Position numbers and translations under genes: made by a program | Shown here: positions 33,787 to 42,944 of the stretch, one piece after another | How the letters are laid out: every line of letters begins with the position of its first letter | Numbering within the stretch: position 1 is the stretch's first letter | Origin: Hymenobacter sp. GOD-10R | Lineage (GTDB): Bacteria > Bacteroidota > Bacteroidia > Cytophagales > Hymenobacteraceae | DNA: 64,000 nucleotides | NCBI RefSeq assembly: GCF_035609205.1 | Contig: NZ_CP141184.1 | Location: 6,128,501-6,192,500, forward strand | Reading direction: 5' to 3' | Notes under the pieces: model-generated | What the model saw: only the letters and a program-made list of their open reading frames with translations | What the model was told of the DNA's origin: nothing | Databases searched by the model: none

Positions 33787-34569
33787 ATGCGAAAATTTAT
33801 ACTACTCAGCTTCCTCTTCCTGACGGGGTTAGCTCCAGTAGCTAAAGCACAGGTCGACATACATATAAAGGTTGATCCGCTGTCTTCACTAAAGCTGCGC
33901 TATGGTGTGCGGGCTGGGGCTCAGGTCACAAGCATGACTACCAAGCCCTCAGATTTCTCAGGCCCTCCCTCGTTTTATGCGGACTTTAATCCGAAAAACA
34001 ACTTCTGGAACGGACAAGCTGGCTTCGTACTCGATGCGTCGTTTGGCTGGCTGAGCGTGCAACCAGCCGTTGTTTTCTCGCAGAAAGGCTACCGTATAAA
34101 TGAATCCTGGCAAAGGCAGCTGTCAGGAACTGTTTACGACGTAAAGAGTTTCACGCGGCTGCGGCTCAACTACTTAGAAGTGCCCGTAAACCTAGTAGTC
34201 ACGGTGCGCGGCCTACAACTGTTTGCTGGTCCCTACCTAGGCGTTGCACTCAGCGGCGAGTACCAAGATCATTACGCAGGGCCCGTACGCGCCTCTGAAT
34301 CGCGGCCAATCTATGCATTTGATGATTGGTCTTACAAGCAGAAGCTCCGAATTGGTAAGAGTAGTAGCCCCTACTATAACGACGCCTTCCGCCGTCTTGA
34401 CGCGGGCTATAATGTAGGCATTGGCTATAAGCTAGGTCCATGGCAAGCACAGCTTTCGCACATGCATGGCGTCAAAAACACATACCCTAGCCCATCTATC
34501 GGTTATAACCCACAGGTTAAAAACCGAGGTTATCAATTAAATGCCACCTACTTCTTTGGTCAACCATAA
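33787..34569 (+). CDS. Outer-membrane beta-barrel protein, tandem copy 6
   Basis: Start chosen at the ATG at 33787 (MRKFILLSFLFLTGLAPVAKAQ), which aligns with copy 5; a TTG three codons earlier is less likely. The 260-residue precursor shares KLRYGVRAGAQVTSMTT, FGWLSVQPAVVFSQKGYRI, FAGPYLGVALSGEY, LGPWQAQLSHMHGV and NATYFFGQP with copy 5. Differences are concentrated in putative surface loops (for example DFSGPPSFYAD and SESRPIYAFDDW), a pattern consistent with loop diversification after duplication (inference). Confidence 0.82.
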   Translation: MRKFILLSFLFLTGLAPVAKAQVDIHIKVDPLSSLKLRYGVRAGAQVTSMTTKPSDFSGPPSFYADFNPKNNFWNGQAGFVLDASFGWLSVQPAVVFSQKGYRINESWQRQLSGTVYDVKSFTRLRLNYLEVPVNLVVTVRGLQLFAGPYLGVALSGEYQDHYAGPVRASESRPIYAFDDWSYKQKLRIGKSSSPYYNDAFRRLDAGYNVGIGYKLGPWQAQLSHMHGVKNTYPSPSIGYNPQVKNRGYQLNATYFFGQP

Positions 34570-34724
34570 GCTTATCAGCACCCTATTAAATTACCCCTAG
34601 ATTAACTGTTCTCCTATTGACTTTGAGCGAATAGCCCTGTATTTGCAGCCTAGAAGCAGCCTTACATGGTAAAATCAGACTTTACCAGTACACTGCTCGC
34701 AAGCTCAAACTCTTTTCTTTAACT

Positions 34725-35702
34725 GTGACTGAAGCTAACGTTCGTCAACTCCTCGCCAAGCTCCCGCCGCTACGGGAGGAAATCGGAAAAATTATCGTCG
34801 GCCAAACGCAGGTGCTCGATGAAGTGTTGGTAGCCTTATTAGCCGGTGGCCACGCGCTACTGGAAGGCGTGCCGGGCCTGGCCAAAACGCTGCTCGTGCG
34901 CACCCTAGCCAGCGCCACCGACCTCCCCTTCCGCCGCATCCAGTTCACCCCCGACCTGATGCCGACTGATATCCTAGGTACTGAGGTATTGGAGGAAGAC
35001 CATGGCACTGGCCACCGCTCGTTCAAGTTCAACGAAGGTCCCATTTTCGCCAGCCTCGTGCTAGCTGACGAAATCAACCGGACGCCGCCCAAAACCCAGG
35101 CGGCTCTCCTGGAAGCCATGCAGGAAGGCCACGTAACGTACGCCGGCCAAGAGCACGCGCTGCCCAAGCCCTTCTTTTTGCTGGCCACCCAGAACCCCAT
35201 TGAGCAATCAGGTACGTACCCGCTGCCGGAAGCCCAGCTCGACCGTTTTCTGCTGTACATCCGTATCGGCTACCCCACGGAGCAAGAAGAGCTAGCTGTA
35301 CTAAGTGGCACTACGGGCACGGCGCGGGCTGAAGTGCGTTCGGTGCTTGGGGGCGAGGATATTCGGCAGTTGCAGCAGTTGGTACGCCAGGTGAGCCTCA
35401 GCCCCGAGTTGCTTGGCTTCGTCAACCGCCTGGTGCGCGCCACGCGTCCGGCCACGAGCACAGTGAAGTTCATTCAGGACTATGGCCGCTGGGGTGCCGG
35501 TCCGCGGGCTGGGCAGGCGCTTATTCTCTGCGCCAAAGCTAGGGCGCTGCTGCAAGGCCGCTTCGCCGCCACCCTCGACGACATCAAAACCCTAGCTCCG
35601 CCAGTGTTGCGCCATCGGGTGTTGCTGAATTTCAACGCCGAAGCCGAGAACCTCACGCCCGATGATGCCGTGGCCGAGCTGCTGAAAGCGGTGCCGGTGT
35701 AG
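34725..35702 (+). CDS. MoxR family AAA+ ATPase
   Basis: The 325-residue protein starts with GTG at 34725. It has Walker A GVPGLAKT (48-55), Walker B LVLADEINR (111-119), a PPKTQAALLEAM sensor region and LATQNPIEQSGTYPLPEAQLDRF, all standard for MoxR. MoxR ATPases act as chaperones for von Willebrand A partners, here most likely the DUF58 protein encoded 83 bp downstream. It begins a plus-strand cluster through 42.4 kb. Confidence 0.92.
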   Translation: MTEANVRQLLAKLPPLREEIGKIIVGQTQVLDEVLVALLAGGHALLEGVPGLAKTLLVRTLASATDLPFRRIQFTPDLMPTDILGTEVLEEDHGTGHRSFKFNEGPIFASLVLADEINRTPPKTQAALLEAMQEGHVTYAGQEHALPKPFFLLATQNPIEQSGTYPLPEAQLDRFLLYIRIGYPTEQEELAVLSGTTGTARAEVRSVLGGEDIRQLQQLVRQVSLSPELLGFVNRLVRATRPATSTVKFIQDYGRWGAGPRAGQALILCAKARALLQGRFAATLDDIKTLAPPVLRHRVLLNFNAEAENLTPDDAVAELLKAVPV

Positions 35703-35785
35703 CCCTTTGGTTAGCCAAAATTTCACGCTTTAGCTGGCTCCCAACGGCAACGAACAATTCCTAACCAGATACCAAGAACCAACAC

Positions 35786-36661
35786 ATGCTCAACCCTGAA
35801 ATTCTGCATGCGCTGCGCAACTTGCCACTGGCGGCTAAGCAAGCTGCGGAAGGCTTCTTGGCGGGTCAGCACCTAAGCCGGCGGAAGGGCGTAGGCATGG
35901 AGTTTAGCCAGTACCGCCCCTATCAACCTGGTGATGATCTACGCCGCCTAGACTGGCGCTTAGCAGCCCGTTCGGACCGCTACTATATCCGCGAGTCGGA
36001 GGTAGATACGAGCGTAACGGTGCACTTGCTGCTGGATGCCAGCGCCAGCATGAACCACCAGGATGATAATGGGCTGACGAAGCTAGCTTACAGTCGTCTG
36101 GTGTTGGCAGCCTTGGCTTATCTGGCTCAGAACCAAGGCGACGCGGTAGGATTGACCATTCTGCACCCGAATGGGCTGGATCACATTCCACCTCGCGCCG
36201 ATGCACGTCAGCTACCTAGGTTGTTTCATGCGCTAGAAAGTGTGGCCGCGTCCGGTAGCTTCCCGACTACTAGTACGCTGGCCCCGCTCACGGCGCGGCG
36301 GCAACGGGCCATCACGGTCTGCATCAGCGACTTGTACGAAGATGAGGCAGAAATCAACAACTTGCTCACTCGCCTACGGGTAGCATCGGGCGAAATTATG
36401 TTGCTGCACCTGCTGGCGCACAACGAGCTGCACTTCACCTACCGTGGCACCGTCACCTTCGAAGATCTTGAAACTGGCCGTACACTCCAGCTCGATGCCG
36501 ACCAGCAGCGCGAAGCCTACCAGGAGGAGTTGCAAACCTGGCTGCGCACGACCGCGCAAGAAGCTCGCCGCCAAGGCTTCGACTACCACCAGCTAGATAC
36601 GGCCGAACCGCTGGACCGCGCCATGCGGGAGTTTCTGCGGAAGCGGGACTCGATCGGTTAA
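35786..36661 (+). CDS. DUF58 / vWA-like protein
   Basis: The 291-residue cytoplasmic protein has the DUF58 signature FSQYRPYQPGDDLRRLDW (40-57) and a MIDAS-type DASAS (84-88) in a von Willebrand A-like fold. It is the typical partner of MoxR ATPases. A family E octamer-repeat leader separates it from the BatA-like gene downstream. No transmembrane segment is present. Confidence 0.9.
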   Translation: MLNPEILHALRNLPLAAKQAAEGFLAGQHLSRRKGVGMEFSQYRPYQPGDDLRRLDWRLAARSDRYYIRESEVDTSVTVHLLLDASASMNHQDDNGLTKLAYSRLVLAALAYLAQNQGDAVGLTILHPNGLDHIPPRADARQLPRLFHALESVAASGSFPTTSTLAPLTARRQRAITVCISDLYEDEAEINNLLTRLRVASGEIMLLHLLAHNELHFTYRGTVTFEDLETGRTLQLDADQQREAYQEELQTWLRTTAQEARRQGFDYHQLDTAEPLDRAMREFLRKRDSIG

Positions 36662-36669
36662 GGAGCGCC

Positions 36670-36760
36670 TGCGCAGTTAAGTGACTAAGAAGTGAACTCC
36701 TGAACGCCTTCACGTAGTCACTCACTTGCTCAGCCACTCAACAAAGTCATTCAACTATTC
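36670..36760. repeat. Family E 8-nt-phased leader element (E1)
   Basis: The left half has GTGACTAAG-like octamers (about 36678-36695), and the right half has inverse octamers of the CACTCA type (about 36717-36758). The element ends directly before the ATG at 36763. It is similar in layout to 47122-47208 and 61273-61370. Confidence 0.6.
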
Positions 36761-36762
36761 TC

Positions 36763-38334
36763 ATGTCCGCTTTTCTTCTTCAACATCCTGGGGCTGGCTG
36801 GCTGGCATTGCTGGGCGTGCTGGTGCCAGTGGCTATTCACCTCTGGAATCGGCGACCGGCACGCTTGGTACAAGTGGGCAGCTTGCGTTGGCTGAGTACC
36901 GCCGCCAACCGCCGGATGCGTAGCCTAAAGCTGGAACAACTCCTGCTGTTGCTGCTGCGTGCCGCTGTGGTGCTGGTGTTGGCCCTAGCGCTAGCCGATC
37001 CGGCGCGGCAAACGCCGCCACCGCCTCGTCGCGGGCAGGTCTTGCTGAGCCCCGATCTACTTCGTTCCTCTTCCCTCACGGCCGTGCGCACCACAGTTGA
37101 TTCTTTGCGCAAGCAAGGATACGAGCTGCGACAGTTGGCACCCGGACTGCCACGCCTGTCGCTCGCCACCTGGCGACGCTTCGATTCGCTGGCTACTGCT
37201 ACTACCACGCCAGCGGCTTTCGAACCTAGCTCCGATAACCTGTGGGCGCGCGTACAACAAGCCGCTGACTCTTTGCCGGAGCGCTCGCTGCGGGTTTTTA
37301 CGCTGGCCACGCAGCGCAGCTTCCGCGGTACTCGGCCCGCGCTACCTGCGGCGGTGCGCTGGCAGGTCGTGCCACTCTCCGATTCTAGCACTTGGCTACA
37401 AGCAGCCTACCAAGTAGGCCCCGACAGCTTGCGCTTGCTCCTAGGCGCCAGCAACGAGGCCGCTACTACGTTTCGGACGGCAACTGTGGCTACGCCTTCT
37501 TCAAGCGGAGCACTGCGGGTAGCGGGGTTGCCATCTTTGCGTTACGAAGCTAGGTCGGGCGGTGCGGTGCTTCGCCTAGCGAATGGCCACGCTGTGCCGG
37601 TGCAAGCAGTGGCCTTTCGTTTGGCTATTTACCACGATGCTGCTCACGCTCAAGACGCCACTTACTTGCGGGCGGCGCTACGCGCCGCCAGTTTGGGATT
37701 ACCCACGTCTCCACTTCTAACCGTATCGAGCACACCGCCTACCACTAGCCAGCCGCTTGACTGGCTGTTTTGGCTCAGCGACGCGCCCGTGCCCGCTGCC
37801 TGGCAGACGCGGGTTAAGCAAGGTCTACACCTTTGGCGAGAAGCCTCCGCGGTGGGTACCCCCACCACGGCTACGCTGGCTTACCAGAGCGCCCAGCCAA
37901 TCCGGCTGCTCCGGCGCGATACGCTTGGCTCTTCTCACCCTACCACCACACTTTGGTCAGATGGACTAGGTCAGCCCGTACTCACCCGTGTGACTCAGGG
38001 GCAAGGCGCTACCTATCACCTGCACACCCGCCTACACCCGGCCTGGAGCGAGCTAGGGAGCAGCGCCGAATTGCCTACGCTGCTTCTGCCTTTGCTCCAA
38101 CCTGAAGCCTCGACGGTTGCTGATTTGCCGCAGGACCGTCGGACTTTGGCCCCTTCCCAAGTATTCGCCGTTAGCCAGACGCCTGCTCTTGCTCCGAAGC
38201 GTACGAATACAGCGCCCGAGCCCACTACCAACAATTTACGTGCGTGGGCAGTGGCGCTGGCAGCTCTCCTATTTGGTTTGGAACGGTGGCTGGCCCGGCG
38301 ACGGGTAGCGCCTATCTCATCTACTACTGTATGA
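36763..38334 (+). CDS. BatA-domain membrane protein
   Basis: The 523-residue protein opens with the BatA N-terminal domain: FLLQHPGAGWLALLGVLVPVAIHLWNRR (first TM), the LVQVGSLRWL motif, then a second TM LLLLLLRAAVVLVLALALAD (about 65-85). A large extracytoplasmic region follows, and a C-terminal TM (WAVALAALLFGLERWLARR, about 495-513). The proteins of this type are often encoded with MoxR/DUF58 and thought to sit in the inner membrane as part of a stress or envelope complex. The final codons overlap the next gene by ATGA. Confidence 0.85.
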   Translation: MSAFLLQHPGAGWLALLGVLVPVAIHLWNRRPARLVQVGSLRWLSTAANRRMRSLKLEQLLLLLLRAAVVLVLALALADPARQTPPPPRRGQVLLSPDLLRSSSLTAVRTTVDSLRKQGYELRQLAPGLPRLSLATWRRFDSLATATTTPAAFEPSSDNLWARVQQAADSLPERSLRVFTLATQRSFRGTRPALPAAVRWQVVPLSDSSTWLQAAYQVGPDSLRLLLGASNEAATTFRTATVATPSSSGALRVAGLPSLRYEARSGGAVLRLANGHAVPVQAVAFRLAIYHDAAHAQDATYLRAALRAASLGLPTSPLLTVSSTPPTTSQPLDWLFWLSDAPVPAAWQTRVKQGLHLWREASAVGTPTTATLAYQSAQPIRLLRRDTLGSSHPTTTLWSDGLGQPVLTRVTQGQGATYHLHTRLHPAWSELGSSAELPTLLLPLLQPEASTVADLPQDRRTLAPSQVFAVSQTPALAPKRTNTAPEPTTNNLRAWAVALAALLFGLERWLARRRVAPISSTTV

Positions 38335-40577
38335 GCCCATTAACTTCTTCTGTTTCATCTCAGGCCGCGGCTACTTCTACCCTCCGGGCAGTGTGGCGCA
38401 GCTACGCCCAGCGGCGCACGTTCGCCATTCTGCTGCCTGCGGTGGGCCTAGCGTTGCTCTTGATAATTAGCTGGCTGCGCTGGCCGGCAGCGCGCTGGTA
38501 TGTCGTGGGGCTGGGAGCCATTGGCGTGAGCTGGCTGCTGTGGAAGCTCTGGCAGATCTGGCAGCCCGACTTCCAGGACCTAGCCCGCCGCCTCGACCGC
38601 CGCTTCGCGGGACTGGAAGACAGCACGGGCTTGTTGTTGCACGAACCCTCCGAATTGAACCTACTCGGCCAGCTTCAGTACCAACACGTAGCTACGCACC
38701 TCGCCGAGTTGCAGAGCTCCGAACGGTCGTTGCTGCCCATCAGTTTTCGAGGGCCAGCGGTAGTTGCCGGACTGGCAGCCATTGTGGCTTTGGGACTGTG
38801 GCTCATTAAGCCGAAAGCCGTTCTTCCACTTGCCGCCGCGCAGCCCGTGGCCATGCACTTTGCCGAGGACACTCCCAAGGGCAGCACGCCGCTCGCTGCG
38901 CCTCGTATTGTGGAGACTCGCATTATGGTGATGCCGCCCGCCTACACGCGCCGACCAGCATTTGCTGCGGCACAACCATCGTTTCAATGCCCGCAAGAAA
39001 GCCAAGTGCGCTGGACGGTGCGCGTGAGCCGTTCGGCCGGCATGGCGCCGGAGCTAGAGCTAGGCAAGCAGCGCCTCAAGTTGCGCCTCGTAGCCGGTCA
39101 ACCTAGTTTATTTACAGCCGAACAGACACTTACCAAGTCGACCCTGTACCGGCTGCGCTTTGCCGGCCGCACTTCCGATGATTATGCCATCGACGTGCAA
39201 GCTGATCAGAGCCCAGTGATCCAAATTCAAACGCCAAAGCCTTACACGCTGGTGGAGTTTGGCACAAAGCCGCAAGTGCCCGTGCGGGTGGCCGTGCGTG
39301 ACGACTACGGCCTGACGCGTGCTCAGCTCGTAGCGACGGTAGCGCAGGGCCAAGGCGAAGCCGTGAAGTTCAAGGAAACCAAAGCCGACTTAAGCGGGGC
39401 GCTGCATGGGCAAGAACAAGCTACCTTGGCTCACCTGCTCAACTTGCCCAAGCTAGGTCTTACCTACGGCGACGAGGTCTATTTCTACGTGCAGGCTTGG
39501 GACAACCACCAGCACCTCACCCGTTCTGACACGTACTTGGTACAATGGGAAGATACTACCGTGCAGGAGAGTACCACCGATATTTCCTTGGGGGTGAATG
39601 TAGTGCCGGCCTACTTCCGTAGTCAGCGGCAGATCATTATCGATACGGAAAAGCTGCTGGCCGAACGCAAAGGCTTAACAGCCGAGGCCTTCGCGGAGCG
39701 CGGCAACAACCTAGGTTTCGATCAGAAGGTGTTGCGCCTACGCTACGGCAAGTTTTTGGGTGAGGAGTTCGAAAAGAGCCTTGGCGAATCTGCTGGTCCC
39801 ACTGCCGACGCCGACCATCACGAGGAAGGCAAAGAAGGCGAGGCGGGTCACGAAGAACACTACGAGCACGAGCATGGTAGCGCCGGCGGCCGCCCCAGTA
39901 CGTCGCCCACAGCCGCCACCGATGCCCTTATGGAGCCCTACATGCACCGCCACGATGACTCAGAAACGGCAGATTTTTTGGAGCCGGCCGTAAAAGCCAA
40001 GCTTCGCGGTGTGCTAGCTCAAATGTGGGAGGCCGAGCTGCGCCTGCGCACCGCCCGCCCCGCCGAAGCGCTGCCGTACGAGTATCGCGCCCTGCGCCTG
40101 CTCAAACAAGTGCAGCAACAAACGCGCGCTTACGTCCGCAAGCTAGGCTACGACCCGCCCGTGATACCCGAGGCCACCCTTCGGCTCACCGGCGACCTAG
40201 CAGGCGCAGCTGCTCCCAAGAGCCAGCAACAGCTAGCCGCTACTCCCACTCAGCCCGCCGTGCGCGAAGCGTTGCGCGTGCTAGGCACTATCCGGCAGCA
40301 GCAATCTGTGCCAGCCGCCGATGCGCTCTTGCTCGACCGTGCAGGCGCAACCTTGGCGCAAGCGGCAGTTCAGAAACCGGGGGCTTACTTACAAGCCCTG
40401 AGCCAGCTGCGGCAGCTAGCTGCCGATGTTCGGGCGAGGCGGCAGCCTTGCTCCACGTGTCTACCATCGGTCGAGCGGGCACTTACGGCGCTGCTACCGA
40501 CTCCGGCCCCCGCTCCCGTTCGCCCCACCGGCCCCGACCGATTGGCGCGGCGCTATTTTCAGGAATTAAGTCGCTAA
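38331..40577 (+). CDS. DUF4175-like membrane protein with His/Glu-rich segment
   Basis: Start at the ATG at 38331 overlaps the upstream stop by ATGA, indicating translational coupling; the frame upstream of this belongs to the preceding gene's other frame. The 748-residue protein has three N-terminal hydrophobic segments (about 35-52, 57-75 and 136-156) and a large extracytoplasmic part with repeated beta-rich stretches. Around residues 480-520 a His/Glu/Gly-rich stretch (HHEEGKEGEAGHEEHYEH) is striking and may bind metal (inference). Resembles DUF4175 proteins of MoxR clusters. The TAA is followed at once by the next gene. Confidence 0.7.
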   Translation: MSPLTSSVSSQAAATSTLRAVWRSYAQRRTFAILLPAVGLALLLIISWLRWPAARWYVVGLGAIGVSWLLWKLWQIWQPDFQDLARRLDRRFAGLEDSTGLLLHEPSELNLLGQLQYQHVATHLAELQSSERSLLPISFRGPAVVAGLAAIVALGLWLIKPKAVLPLAAAQPVAMHFAEDTPKGSTPLAAPRIVETRIMVMPPAYTRRPAFAAAQPSFQCPQESQVRWTVRVSRSAGMAPELELGKQRLKLRLVAGQPSLFTAEQTLTKSTLYRLRFAGRTSDDYAIDVQADQSPVIQIQTPKPYTLVEFGTKPQVPVRVAVRDDYGLTRAQLVATVAQGQGEAVKFKETKADLSGALHGQEQATLAHLLNLPKLGLTYGDEVYFYVQAWDNHQHLTRSDTYLVQWEDTTVQESTTDISLGVNVVPAYFRSQRQIIIDTEKLLAERKGLTAEAFAERGNNLGFDQKVLRLRYGKFLGEEFEKSLGESAGPTADADHHEEGKEGEAGHEEHYEHEHGSAGGRPSTSPTAATDALMEPYMHRHDDSETADFLEPAVKAKLRGVLAQMWEAELRLRTARPAEALPYEYRALRLLKQVQQQTRAYVRKLGYDPPVIPEATLRLTGDLAGAAAPKSQQQLAATPTQPAVREALRVLGTIRQQQSVPAADALLLDRAGATLAQAAVQKPGAYLQALSQLRQLAADVRARRQPCSTCLPSVERALTALLPTPAPAPVRPTGPDRLARRYFQELSR

Positions 40578-40592
40578 GTGTTGCTCACCAGC

Positions 40593-42392
40593 ATGCCCCA
40601 TTCGCTTCCCTTCTATCTTCTGCTTACGCTGTGCGTCGTACTGGCGGCCGGGCTTACCGTGGCAGCCCTGCGCCGCACTAACCGGCAGCGCCTAGCCTTG
40701 CGGCTTCTTGCGAGCTGGCTGGCAGTGGTCGGCTTATGGCTCACGGCGTATCCGCCTACGCATCTAGTAGCTGGCACGCGCCAAGCGGCAGTATTACTCA
40801 CCGACAACTACTCCGCTGATACGCTCCAGCAGCTCCTGCGGCGCCTGGGTCCAGCGACGCATGTGTGGCGCTACCGCCCCTCAGTTGCGACGGATACGCC
40901 TGCTTTGAGCAGCTTGCTAGCGCTGCGGGAACAGTTTCCAGCGTTGCGTCAGTTGCACGTAATCGGCCAAGGACTACCCACTGCGGATTTGCCGGAGCTA
41001 GGTTCACTCAGCCTAATAACGCATCCTGCGGTGGCCAAAGCAGGCTTTCGCGCTGCGCAGTGGAACCGGGAGGTGTCTTTGGGCCAAACAGTGGAAGTAG
41101 AAGGCTTTTTTGAGCATGTACTGGCCGATAAGAAAACACCCACCTGGGTTTACCTACGCGCGGCTGGAGCCCGTCGTGATTCGGTGCGTCTTACCGCTAA
41201 TCAGGGCGCTTTTCACCTGCACTACCAGCCACGTGCCGCCGGCCGAAATGTGTACGAGTTGCTAGCTCGCCGCGACGGTCAAGATGTAGCCCGCGAACCA
41301 GTGCCCGTGGAAGTAGCGCCCACGCGCCCCTTGCGGGTCTTGATGCTGGCCAGCACGCCTTCGTTTGAGTTTAGATTTCTTAAAAATCACCTAGCTGCTC
41401 GTCAGCATAGTATAGCGTTGCGCACGGGTCTCAGTCGTGGCCTCAACCAAACAGAGTTTCTGAATCAGTCACCCCAGGATATCAGCCGCCTGACAGCGCC
41501 CCTGCTAGCTCGCTACGATGTGCTGATGGCCGACGCGGGCAGCATGAGCACACTTTCTGGCGCCGAAGGGCTGGCCTTGCAGAATTCGGTGCGCACCACG
41601 GGGCTAGGCTTCTTGCTGCTCGCCGACCCGGCCCCCCTACCCCGCACCTCACCCGCTCGCACCGACTTCGCTGTGATGGCGCGGCCCGTCAGTGCAGCGG
41701 CACCGCAGCCAGTGCGGTGGCCGGGCAGCTCGGGTAAACTCACCACACTTGTTCCCGCCGTTCTGCGGTCGGCCCCGCTGCTGCGTCCACTCATTACCGA
41801 TGCGCAAGAACAACCGGTGGTAGGCGCATCGCGCCTGGGAGCCGGTACGGTGGTAGTTTCCGTGTTGCCAGCCACTTACAGCTGGGCGTTGCAGAATGCC
41901 GCTGCTGCCTACGAAGCATATTGGAGCCGTTTGCTTACGGCGGCAGCGCGGCCTTTAGCCTCGGCAGCGCGTTGGCAAGTGCTGGATGCTTGGCCTAAAA
42001 CGAATACCCCACTCAGCTTGCAGCTAGCCGCCAATTTTCCGGCCACTCAGCCCCAGGTAGTAAGTCCGGCGCAAAGTGCTGTGCGCGTCGCCTTGCGGCA
42101 AGATACTCGGCTACCGGAGTGGAGTACGGCTCAGTATTGGCCTACCCGTGCAGGCTGGCATCGGGTGGAGACTGCCGGGCAAGCACCGAGCTGGTTTTAC
42201 GTTTATGATGCTCAAAGCTGGCAGTTGCCCGAACTAGCTAGCCGGCAACAAGCCGCGGCCATGCAAGTATCGTCCGCCGGAGCTGCTACTGCAATGGCGC
42301 CCACCAGCACGCGTGAAGCGTGGCCCAGTGGGTGGTTCTTTCTGTTGTTTTTGGTTGCGGCCGGTACGCTCTGGCTCGAAGAGAAAGTATAG
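40593..42392 (+). CDS. Membrane protein with GATase-like domain, last gene of the MoxR cluster
   Basis: An ATG at 40593 is preferred (MPHSLPFYLLLTLCVVLAAG opens a TM directly); a GTG at 40578, abutting the previous stop, is possible. The 599-residue protein has two N-terminal TMs (about 4-24 and 36-52), an extracytoplasmic region, and a PLRVLMLASTPSFEFRFLKNH stretch. That stretch is typical of the GATase1-like domain in BatA-cluster proteins. It ends in a C-terminal TM (WFFLLFLVAAGTLWLEEKV). Whether the GATase-like domain is catalytic is unknown; no clear nucleophile Cys is seen. Confidence 0.7.
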   Translation: MPHSLPFYLLLTLCVVLAAGLTVAALRRTNRQRLALRLLASWLAVVGLWLTAYPPTHLVAGTRQAAVLLTDNYSADTLQQLLRRLGPATHVWRYRPSVATDTPALSSLLALREQFPALRQLHVIGQGLPTADLPELGSLSLITHPAVAKAGFRAAQWNREVSLGQTVEVEGFFEHVLADKKTPTWVYLRAAGARRDSVRLTANQGAFHLHYQPRAAGRNVYELLARRDGQDVAREPVPVEVAPTRPLRVLMLASTPSFEFRFLKNHLAARQHSIALRTGLSRGLNQTEFLNQSPQDISRLTAPLLARYDVLMADAGSMSTLSGAEGLALQNSVRTTGLGFLLLADPAPLPRTSPARTDFAVMARPVSAAAPQPVRWPGSSGKLTTLVPAVLRSAPLLRPLITDAQEQPVVGASRLGAGTVVVSVLPATYSWALQNAAAAYEAYWSRLLTAAARPLASAARWQVLDAWPKTNTPLSLQLAANFPATQPQVVSPAQSAVRVALRQDTRLPEWSTAQYWPTRAGWHRVETAGQAPSWFYVYDAQSWQLPELASRQQAAAMQVSSAGAATAMAPTSTREAWPSGWFFLLFLVAAGTLWLEEKV

Positions 42393-42536
42393 CTAGCTAC
42401 CAGGAACAAAGCATTTTTCTTACTGGCTAACAGATACTTACTATCAATATCGCTTATAAAGCTAGGCTGGTTTCTTCGCTGACGATGCTGGGCCCTTCTC
42501 GAAATAAGAGCAGTTGAAGCTAGCTAGGTTGATTCG

Positions 42537-42734
42537 TTAATAGCGAATATCAGGATGCCCGCTGAGCATATTGTCATCGGTGTCACCAATCAGGTAATCA
42601 CCTAGCGCAAACACATTTGCTCTAGCCTTGCCATGAGGTGGGCGCTCTGAGACTGAACCAGTAGAAACACTTACGGCAGGCGTAGCTGCTGCCGAAGTAT
42701 CGGCAGTGGCGGATAAGGATAAAGTGGCTGGCAC
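42537..42734 (-). CDS. Doubtful small protein
   Basis: A 65-residue frame (MPATLSLSATADTSAAATPA, ending DDNMLSGHPDIRY) lies in an intergenic region. The N-terminal half is Ser/Thr/Ala-rich. No signal peptide, domain or ribosome-site evidence supports it, though its composition differs from random frames. I list it with low confidence. Otherwise the 42393-42944 stretch holds only an AT-rich patch at 42780-42860 and a terminator. Confidence 0.25.
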   Translation of the reverse strand: MPATLSLSATADTSAAATPAVSVSTGSVSERPPHGKARANVFALGDYLIGDTDDNMLSGHPDIRY

Positions 42735-42873
42735 GGTAGAAGTAGGACGATAGAATGGAGAGTTGGACTACAAGGCCAACTGCAAAAAAGCCGCCACAAA
42801 CAATAAATTATATAATTAAATTACTTTAACGGTTTAATATATAAATTATTTAATATTTACAGAGAAAAGAAAA

Positions 42874-42901
42874 GGCCCGCATTCTCAAGGGAATACGGGC
42901 C
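42874..42901 (-). terminator. Terminator after the Thr-rich lipoprotein
   Basis: The arms GGCCCGcATTC (42874-42884) and GAATaCGGGCC (42891-42901) pair with one mismatch, and on the minus strand are followed by CTTTTCTTTTC. It lies 44 bp after the lipoprotein stop. Confidence 0.75.
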
Positions 42902-42944
42902 TCTTATTCTGCAAACGCTAACTAATGCTAGCGCATAATTACAT

